11,407 bases of DNA from Gammaproteobacteria bacterium (GTDB lineage Bacteria > Pseudomonadota > Gammaproteobacteria > Pseudomonadales > UBA7434), in NCBI GenBank assembly GCA_024280785.1, contig JAJRPK010000427.1, forward strand, positions 1-11,407, written 5' to 3'. How positions within the stretch are numbered: the first letter of the stretch is position 1; every line of letters starts with the position of its first letter. Below, one piece after another: positions 7,244 through 11,407 of the stretch. The notes under the pieces were generated by a model. It was not told the origin of the DNA, ran no database searches, and saw only the letters and a list, made by a program, of their open reading frames with translations. A program made the position numbers and the translations under genes.

Positions 7244-8188
7244 TTACTGCTTACTGCTTTCGATGCCATCAATAATAGCATTTTCACCATCAAGGCTAAT
7301 CGCCGTTAATGGCTTATGTATTCGTCGAGTCAAACCACTCAATACTTTTCCTGGCCCACACTCAACCGTGACTTCAACTCCATTTTTAACTAAGTACTCA
7401 ATGCAACTAGTCCATTTTACGGGGCTATAGATTTGCTCAATCATCAACTGTTTGATTTTTTCCGGATCAGATTCTGGAAGCGCATTCACATTGTGGATAA
7501 TAGGAACCACAGGAGGCTGAAAATCTAAAGCATCTATGACCTTCGCTAACTCCTCTCCAGCTGGCCGCATAAGCGACGTATGAAAAGGCGCGCTAACAGG
7601 GAGAGGGAGGGCTCTTTTAGCTCCTGCTGCTTTACAGGCCGCCATTGCTCGTTCAACAATATCAGCGTGGCCAGCAATGACTACTTGACCCGGTGAATTG
7701 AAGTTAACCGCTTGCACAACTTGCTCTCCGGAGAGCTCTCCACACAATTGCACAATGACCTCATCTTCTAAACCGATAATAGCCGCCATTGCACCGACTC
7801 CTACCGGCACCGCTGACTGCATAAAAGCACCGCGCTGGCGTACCAGATCCACAGCCGAATCAAACGCCAAGGCCTCACTACAAACTAGTGCACTAAACTC
7901 TCCTAAACTGTGCCCCGCCATAAAATCGGGTGTAGGCCCATCATTAGACCGCCACGCTCTCCAAATCGCTACGCTGCTCGTTAACAATAACGGTTGTGTT
8001 ATCTCTGTAAGATTGAGCTTTTCTTGTGGTCCCTCTTGCGACAAAGCCCACAAGTCATAACCTAAAACGTTTGATGCCTGCTCAAACGTTTTTGACACTT
8101 CGTCATGTGTTGCCGCAGCTTTCTCTAGCATTCCAACTTTTTGAGATCCTTGACCAGGAAATATAAACGCAATTCTTTGATGACTCAT
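7244..8188 (-). CDS. fabD: Malonyl-CoA:ACP transacylase
   Basis: Moves malonyl from CoA to the acyl carrier protein, supplying the extender unit for fatty-acid synthesis. It has 314 residues, close to the usual 309. The motifs are FPGQGSQ at 10-16 (oxyanion hole), GHSLGE at 92-97 with nucleophile Ser94, RQRG at 117-120 with the malonyl-binding arginine Arg119, and PFHT at 201-204 with catalytic His203. Also visible are VNFNSPGQVVIAG and the C-terminal VECGPGKVLSGLTRRI. The start is ATG at 8188 with a weak AGAGA site upstream. The preceding gene is plsX at 166 bp; the fabH gene that sits between them in enterics is absent. A possible extended -10 lies just upstream. Confidence 0.97.
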   Translation of the reverse strand: MSHQRIAFIFPGQGSQKVGMLEKAAATHDEVSKTFEQASNVLGYDLWALSQEGPQEKLNLTEITQPLLLTSSVAIWRAWRSNDGPTPDFMAGHSLGEFSALVCSEALAFDSAVDLVRQRGAFMQSAVPVGVGAMAAIIGLEDEVIVQLCGELSGEQVVQAVNFNSPGQVVIAGHADIVERAMAACKAAGAKRALPLPVSAPFHTSLMRPAGEELAKVIDALDFQPPVVPIIHNVNALPESDPEKIKQLMIEQIYSPVKWTSCIEYLVKNGVEVTVECGPGKVLSGLTRRIHKPLTAISLDGENAIIDGIESSKQ

Positions 8189-8214
8189 TGATATAATCTC
8201 TAAAAAGGGAATAA

Positions 8215-8223
8215 ATTATGACA
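8215..8223 (-). promoter_or_regulatory. Weak candidate promoter for fabD (extended -10)
   Basis: On the minus strand TGTCATAAT forms an extended -10 (TG, one base, CATAAT with five of six matches) ending about 27 bases before the fabD start codon. No convincing -35 element was found. It would give a leader of about 20 bases. Confidence 0.25.
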
Positions 8224-8264
8224 ATTTTACGAATACTACTAACCGCGTAAAACAATTAATTCTT

Positions 8265-8321
8265 AAACCGGTTTTAATCAAATTGAGCAACCGATAAACG
8301 GGTATCACAATATCCCGTTTA
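8265..8321. promoter_or_regulatory. Two dyads in the plsX-fabD gap
   Basis: AAACCGGTTT at 8265-8274 is a perfect 10-bp palindrome. A larger inverted repeat pairs TAAACGGG (8295-8302) with CCCGTTTA (8314-8321), extendable by two pairs past a bulge, around a six-base loop. Neither is followed by a T-run in the direction of transcription, so they do not look like intrinsic terminators. They could be operators or RNA structure; no known fatty-acid regulator site was recognised. Confidence 0.35.
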
Positions 8322-8354
8322 AGTGTTTGTTTATTCACAGTGGTTTGTTCAAAG

Positions 8355-9374
8355 TCACCTGTTGAGAGTCGCCGCCATCTTATCTAATAGCTGACCATCA
8401 ATAGCTCTAACACCCTTTTCAATCGCTGCCATAAAATCGGCTTGTTGACTCCCACCATGACTCTTTATAACCAACCGCCCGAGACCTAGCAAGCATGCCC
8501 CATTATACCGAGCAGGGTCTATCTCGGTCAGCAACTGAGCAACATTTTCATCCATTTCACTATTCTCATCCGTGTCACTATTCTCATCCGTGTCACTACG
8601 AGGAAAAATATTCGATGCCAATTGACGAATATATTGCGCGGTCCCCTCGCAAGATTTCAATGCTATATTGCCAACAAAACCGTCACAAAAAATAACATCA
8701 CTTTCACCAGCAAGTAATTTCCCACCCTCAACCAAGCCATCGTAGTTAATATTTTTATCAGCTTCGCACAAGGCTACCGCCTTATTTACAGCAGCATTAC
8801 CTTTTCCGGCCTCCGTCCCAATACTCAGCGCTTTAACCCGGCAATCTTTATTGCCATCTAACGCTTCGGATAAAGCGCACCCCATGCGTGCAAATTGATG
8901 TAATAATTCTCCGGAACAATCGACGTTGGCACCCACATCAAGCAAGTAAGAATTCTTTTTCAACGTCGGTAGCTGGGCACAAATAGCCATTCGTCTTACA
9001 CCTGTTTGAAATCCATATAGGTGCCGCGCCAACCCTACTAAAGCACCGGTATTTCCACCACTAATGCAAACATCTGCCTGCCCATCTGCTACCGCCTTCA
9101 ACGCAGCGAACATCGACGTATCACTGCGTTGCCTTAGCACATCGATGGGATTGTCCGTCATTTCAACGGTTTCCGCTGCGGGTATTACTCTTATTCGCGA
9201 GCGGATATCAGATGCACTGCAACGGGCATCATCGAGAAGCGGGTTGATTAGACGTTCATTACCCACCAATAAAATTTGTTTGATTCGAGAGTTATTTTTG
9301 AGAACAGAAATGGCGGCGGGCACAGTAACGCTCACACCGTTGTCACCTCCCATAGCGTCAATAGCCAATTTCAT
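8355..9374 (-). CDS. plsX: Phosphate acyltransferase PlsX (acyl-ACP:phosphate acyltransferase)
   Basis: Makes acyl-phosphate from acyl-ACP, the acyl donor for PlsY in phospholipid synthesis, at the inner face of the membrane. It has 339 residues, within the family range. Landmarks are IDAMGGDNG at 5-13, EMTDNPIDVLRQRSDTSM at 71-88, CISGGNTGALVGLA at 103-116, LLDVGANVDC at 144-153, IGTEAGKGN at 185-193, VIFCDGFVGNIALKSCEG at 227-244 and YNGACLLGL with VIKSHGG near 290-308. The start is ATG at 9374; the ribosome site is weak. Unusual: residues 261-277 are an acidic tandem repeat (DTDENS twice, then EMDEN) at the place where relatives carry a variable, often basic or hydrophobic helix-hairpin segment linked to membrane contact. 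A possible small basic ORF ends 10 bases upstream, so translation may be coupled. Confidence 0.96.
   Translation of the reverse strand: MKLAIDAMGGDNGVSVTVPAAISVLKNNSRIKQILLVGNERLINPLLDDARCSASDIRSRIRVIPAAETVEMTDNPIDVLRQRSDTSMFAALKAVADGQADVCISGGNTGALVGLARHLYGFQTGVRRMAICAQLPTLKKNSYLLDVGANVDCSGELLHQFARMGCALSEALDGNKDCRVKALSIGTEAGKGNAAVNKAVALCEADKNINYDGLVEGGKLLAGESDVIFCDGFVGNIALKSCEGTAQYIRQLASNIFPRSDTDENSDTDENSEMDENVAQLLTEIDPARYNGACLLGLGRLVIKSHGGSQQADFMAAIEKGVRAIDGQLLDKMAATLNR
8543..8596. repeat. 18-bp in-frame tandem repeat inside plsX
   Basis: The unit TATTCTCATCCGTGTCAC occurs exactly at 8561-8578 and 8579-8596. A third copy at 8543-8560 matches 14 of 18 bases. The unit length is a multiple of three, so changes in copy number would keep the plsX frame. 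It encodes the acidic DTDENS repeats. Confidence 0.9.
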
Positions 9375-9384
9375 TAGAGATGAA

Positions 9385-9525
9385 TCACCGACGCTCTGTA
9401 CTGAATATCAAGAAATTAACATGCTGGGAATACAATGTTTCACGTAGCCCATCGCGTAGCCTACCCAATAGCCCTTTAGAAAATCGTTTTAATATCAAGG
9501 AACTACTGATTACAGAGCCACCCAT
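9385..9525 (-). CDS. Possible small basic protein between rpmF and plsX (hypothetical)
   Basis: A 46-codon open frame begins with ATG at 9525, has CGGGAG six bases upstream (a good ribosome site), and stops with TGA 10 bases before the plsX ATG. I recognise no family. The product would be basic (about eight Lys/Arg against three Asp/Glu). Its middle contains LILKRFSKGLLGRLRDGLRE, which could form an amphipathic helix. Part of that pattern comes from a short DNA repeat (GGCTACG twice, near 9443-9462). The same frame stays open upstream to a GTG overlapping the rpmF stop (75 codons). It may be chance in a 237-bp gap. In favour are the ribosome site and its position before plsX, whose own ribosome site is weak. 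No functional assignment is possible. Confidence 0.35.
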   Translation of the reverse strand: MGGSVISSSLILKRFSKGLLGRLRDGLRETLYSQHVNFLIFSTERR

Positions 9526-9580
9526 TCTAATCTCCCGAAGGTTGCGGGAATTGATAAGCTGTAAACGTTGCAAGGGGAAA

Positions 9581-9602
9581 CCTGCAGCAGAATAGCTGCA
9601 GG
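9581..9602 (-). terminator. GC-rich hairpin after rpmF (weak terminator or processing site)
   Basis: CCTGCAGC (9581-9588) pairs perfectly with GCTGCAGG (9595-9602) around a six-base loop, beginning 10 bases after the rpmF stop. On the minus strand it is followed by only TTTCCCCTT, a poor U-run, so termination should be partial at best. It may limit plsX relative to rpmF, or protect the rpmF mRNA end. Confidence 0.45.
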
Positions 9603-9611
9603 CAGTCTTCA

Positions 9612-9794
9612 CTAGTCGTCGTAACCTGTATCAACAACTTTTTTGCCTCGATAAAAGCCTTCGGCTGTCACGTGGTGACGAAGATGTTTTTCGCCGCTAG
9701 TTTCATCAACCGAAAGAACACTTTTAACCAAAGCATCATGGGATCGACGCTGACCTCGGCGAGATCTGGTTACTTTACTTTTTTGAACTGCCAT
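9612..9794 (-). CDS. rpmF: 50S ribosomal protein L32
   Basis: Small basic protein of the large ribosomal subunit. It has 60 residues, the expected size. It begins MAVQKSKVTRSRRGQRRSHDAL and continues with LSVDETSGEKHLRHHVTAEGFYRGKKV, almost the textbook L32 sequence. The cysteine-free form means no zinc ribbon, as in enterics. The start is ATG at 9794 with AGGAG eight bases upstream. Its ATG shares one base with the yceD stop (TAATG arrangement), implying translational coupling. The C-terminus VDTGYDD is slightly longer and more acidic than usual. The yceD-rpmF pair is conserved across bacteria. Confidence 0.98.
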   Translation of the reverse strand: MAVQKSKVTRSRRGQRRSHDALVKSVLSVDETSGEKHLRHHVTAEGFYRGKKVVDTGYDD

Positions 9795-10435
9795 TACATT
9801 TGCTCCTGACCGACACCGATCTTTAACGATTTAAGCACATTGAACGGATTTTCTGCTCCAATATCGGAACGCCGTTCTATTTTATCGAACGAGCCATTAA
9901 CTATCGACTCCTTCCCAGTTTCTTGCCCAGTTTCTTGCCCAGTTTCTTGCCCAATTTCCTGCCGAGCTTCATCAGACTCATCATTTACATCTACATTTCT
10001 TGCGCTGAGAGGATGCACCTCTTTAACTGAGTGCATTGCCACAATAGGCAGAGACAACAAAATCTCTTCTTCTACAATGGAATACAGCTCAAGTGGCCCC
10101 TCATCAATAACAATTGCCTCACAAACTTTAGACAATGATCGACCCTCGTCGTCGTGTGCAACCACTATCAGGTCAGTCTTAATATTCAGGTCAATAAACA
10201 CCGAGTCTAAGCATCGCTGACACTGCATCTCAGCCTCACCAACAATTTGAACTTGAATCAAAGGTTTGCGATTCTCGCTCCGACCAAAGGTCAAAATAAC
10301 CTCCAATGATCGAATAGCAGAGACTGCACCTGTCAATCGTGCCAGATGCTGAAATTCAACGGTACCGGATAACGAAGCGCCCCGATCTACAAGTTTTTTG
10401 ACCTCAGCGAGGCGAGGCAGCTTTTTGCTGGACAT
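9794..10435 (-). CDS. yceD: YceD / DUF177 family protein (putative 23S rRNA accumulation protein)
   Basis: Conserved partner of rpmF; family members are implicated in 23S rRNA or large-subunit accumulation, with mechanism unclear. The protein has 213 residues against about 175 in relatives. Recognisable parts are the N-terminal LVDRGASLSGTV, the CQRC motif at 72-75 in MQCQRCLDSVFI, VEEEILLSLPIVAMH near 121-135, and the C-terminal ENPFNVLKSLK. The extra length is largely a low-complexity stretch with QEIG then QETG three times (159-174), encoded by a 12-bp DNA repeat, between the LPIV segment and the C-terminal motif. The start is ATG at 10435. No ribosome site is visible, and the best promoter would start the RNA only about five bases upstream, so the message may be nearly leaderless. 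The stop overlaps the rpmF ATG by one base. Confidence 0.92.
   Translation of the reverse strand: MSSKKLPRLAEVKKLVDRGASLSGTVEFQHLARLTGAVSAIRSLEVILTFGRSENRKPLIQVQIVGEAEMQCQRCLDSVFIDLNIKTDLIVVAHDDEGRSLSKVCEAIVIDEGPLELYSIVEEEILLSLPIVAMHSVKEVHPLSARNVDVNDESDEARQEIGQETGQETGQETGKESIVNGSFDKIERRSDIGAENPFNVLKSLKIGVGQEQM
9914..9961. repeat. 12-bp in-frame tandem repeat inside yceD
   Basis: CCCAGTTTCTTG is present three times without change (9914-9925, 9926-9937, 9938-9949), followed by CCCAATTTCCTG at 9950-9961. It encodes QETG repeats. The unit is a multiple of three, so slippage would change length without breaking yceD. Confidence 0.93.
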
Positions 10436-10441
10436 AATCGA

Positions 10442-10460
10442 GTGATTTTATAAGAATCAC
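10442..10460. promoter_or_regulatory. Dyad overlapping the yceD -10 element
   Basis: GTGATT (10442-10447) and AATCAC (10455-10460) form an inverted repeat with a seven-base spacer centred on the TATAAA element of the yceD promoter. Its 19-bp span and position suit a repressor operator, but six-base arms could arise by chance. No cognate regulator is known. Confidence 0.35.
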
Positions 10461-10474
10461 CCCTACTTAGTCAA
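10447..10474 (-). promoter_or_regulatory. Sigma70-type promoter for yceD-rpmF-plsX
   Basis: On the minus strand TTGACT (10469-10474, five of six matches) is separated by 16 bases from TATAAA (10447-10452, five of six). An overlapping TAAAAT gives an 18-base alternative. This is the best promoter match in the window. The predicted start is near 10440, only about five bases before the yceD ATG. Confidence 0.65.
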
Positions 10475-10604
10475 TTTGAATTTGACCTATTCTTCTCGTG
10501 GCTCTCTTCTAAATACGGCTATCTTCTACCTATAGCAACTCATTATACTAACTACGGTACTAATTACGGCAGAGCGGTAATTTATTAGACGATTCTTAGT
10601 GCTC

Positions 10605-10719
10605 TATATTACAACCGCTCTCGGCAGTATATTACAACCGCTCTCGGCAGTACATTTACAACCGCTCTGGCAGTATATTTCCAACCGCTCTGGCAGTACA
10701 TCAGCAGCAGCTCTCAGCG
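10605..10719. repeat. 23-bp tandem repeat array upstream of maf
   Basis: Five consecutive 23-bp units start at 10605, 10628, 10651, 10674 and 10697. Units 1 and 2 are identical. Units 3 and 4 differ from them at a few positions, sharing the core ACCGCTCT followed by (C)GGCAGTA. Unit 5 is degenerate. The A/T-rich part (TATATT) alternates with a GC-rich core. An imperfect inverted half-copy (AGAGCGGTAAT) lies at 10571-10581. The period is not a multiple of three. Confidence 0.93.
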
Positions 10720-10777
10720 GCTTACTCAGTCGCCTACTCAGTGGCTGGCTGTCTCAATCGAAAAGGAATCCCCGCTT

Positions 10778-11395
10778 ATGCGGCTTGTACTTGGTTCTAG
10801 TTCTAAATATCGGCAATCACTATTGCGCAGAATTATCACTGATTTTGACATAGACAGCCCTTCTATCGACGAAATTGCCCACGATAGAGAGCCCCCAAGA
10901 GATTTTGCTCAGCGCATGGCATTAGAAAAAGCCCAAGTGGTTGCCAAACGCTGGCAACAGCGGCTAATTTTGGGCTCGGACCAAATAGCCTATTGCATCA
11001 ACCCCGGCAACGACGCTGCTGGCAGCGGCCTCAGCACTCAAGACACAATCCTGGGCAAACCGGAAAACCACGCCAAAGCTAAACAGCAGTTAGCTTTTTG
11101 CAGTGGCCAATCGGTAGTTTTCTATACTACCTGCTGCCTGATCAACACGGATACGGGAAAGCAGCAACGATTTAGCGACACCTACACTCTTCACTTTAAA
11201 TCGCTCAATGAGGACCTTATCGAAACATATTTGCAAAAAGAACAGCCTTACAACTGTGCTGGCAGTATAAAAACAGAAGGGTTAGGCATTGCTCTTATTG
11301 CCCGGCACGAAGGAGACGATCCGTCGTGTCTAATCGGATTACCTCTGATAAAGCTTATCTCAGCGTTGGAAGCCGAGAACTACCGCGTTATATAA
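10778..11395 (+). CDS. Maf/YceF-family nucleotide pyrophosphatase (7-methyl-GTP pyrophosphatase)
   Basis: House-cleaning enzyme; the YceF subgroup hydrolyses 7-methyl-GTP to the monophosphate and pyrophosphate. It has 205 residues. The motifs are LVLGSSSKYRQSLL at 3-16 (Maf signature SSxxRxxLL), RMALEKAQ at 46-53, LGSDQ at 65-69 with catalytic Asp68, GKPE at 93-96, TLHFKSL near 137-143, CAGSIKTEGLGIALI at 160-174 and DDPSCLIGLPL at 180-190. The sequence matches E. coli YceF better than YhdE, so the m7GTP subgroup is inferred. Odd: after GSDQ a longer loop (NPGNDAAGSGLSTQD, about 75-89) replaces the short linker of YceF. The start is ATG at 10778 with AAGGAA upstream. It is divergent from yceD, and its upstream region is filled by the 23-bp repeats. 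No clear promoter was found. Confidence 0.92.
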   Translation: MRLVLGSSSKYRQSLLRRIITDFDIDSPSIDEIAHDREPPRDFAQRMALEKAQVVAKRWQQRLILGSDQIAYCINPGNDAAGSGLSTQDTILGKPENHAKAKQQLAFCSGQSVVFYTTCCLINTDTGKQQRFSDTYTLHFKSLNEDLIETYLQKEQPYNCAGSIKTEGLGIALIARHEGDDPSCLIGLPLIKLISALEAENYRVI

Positions 11396-11407
11396 AATAT
11401 TTCAATA

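Larger units (their letters stand above)
10436..10777. other. Divergent yceD/maf intergenic region
   Basis: This 342-bp region separates yceD (minus) from maf (plus). It contains the yceD promoter with a dyad over its -10 element, a perfect TATAAT on the minus strand at 10542-10547 without a good -35 (a possible second start), an imperfect inverted half-copy of the repeat at 10571-10581, and the 23-bp repeat array at 10605-10719. A plus-strand open frame runs through the array, but the 23-bp period shifts frame at each unit and it has no ribosome site, so it is not called. Confidence 0.6.

Noticed and set aside
8295..8321. Intrinsic terminator after plsX
   Set aside because: The stem is reasonable, but no T-run follows on the minus strand.
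10605..10719. CRISPR array
   Set aside because: The 23-bp units are directly adjacent with no unique spacers, and no cas genes are present.
10599..10853. Plus-strand 84-codon ORF across the 23-bp repeats
   Set aside because: Starts at GTG with no ribosome site, overlaps maf in another frame, and the 23-bp period shifts frame each unit, so it is not a repeat protein.

Overview
The window is a conserved housekeeping locus of a gammaproteobacterium. It holds the large-subunit protein L32 / phospholipid / type II fatty-acid-synthesis cluster, followed by the pabC-mltG-tmk-holB-pilZ tail. Read on the minus strand from about 10.4 kb down to 1, the order is yceD, rpmF, a possible small ORF, plsX, fabD, fabG, acpP, fabF, pabC, mltG, tmk, holB and pilZ (cut by the window edge). 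A YceF-type maf gene is divergent on the plus strand at the right end. PilZ after holB, and the lack of fabH between plsX and fabD, resemble Pseudomonas and its marine relatives (Cellvibrionales-like) more than enterics. That placement is inference; no rRNA or other taxonomic marker is present. I see no mobile element, tRNA, rRNA, CRISPR array, phage gene or obvious transferred gene.

Right end (10436-11407): maf is on the plus strand. The 342-bp divergent region holds a near-consensus promoter for yceD, almost touching its start codon, and an array of about five 23-bp tandem repeats in front of maf. Next (8355-10435) come yceD and rpmF, overlapping by one base, then a 237-bp gap with a GC-rich hairpin and a plausible 46-codon ORF with a good ribosome binding site, then plsX. 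YceD and PlsX each carry an in-frame tandem repeat (12 bp and 18 bp units). The PlsX repeat is strongly acidic and lies where the family normally has a variable, often hydrophobic/basic, membrane-contacting segment.

Middle (4295-8354): fabD, fabG, acpP and fabF supply malonyl-ACP, beta-ketoacyl-ACP reduction, the carrier protein and condensation. acpP is isolated by long flanks. It has a candidate promoter about 240 bp upstream, and 210 bp downstream a strong intrinsic terminator that ends only about 30 bp before the fabF start codon. A second candidate promoter lies between acpP and that terminator, so fabF is probably attenuated, or a small RNA is released there.

Left (1-4294): pabC (4-aminobenzoate branch of folate), mltG (endolytic murein transglycosylase), tmk (dTMP kinase), holB (DNA polymerase III delta-prime) and pilZ (type IV pilus biogenesis) follow with short gaps and look like one transcription unit. 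All main genes have their catalytic motifs. Several starts were moved from the longest open frame: fabG to 7158, pabC to 4270, mltG to 3339. fabF probably uses GTG with a very strong Shine-Dalgarno sequence.

The gene content is ordinary. The unusual material is small: the acidic PlsX insert beside a possible small basic ORF, the acpP/fabF attenuator region, and repeats clustered at the upstream end of the operon.
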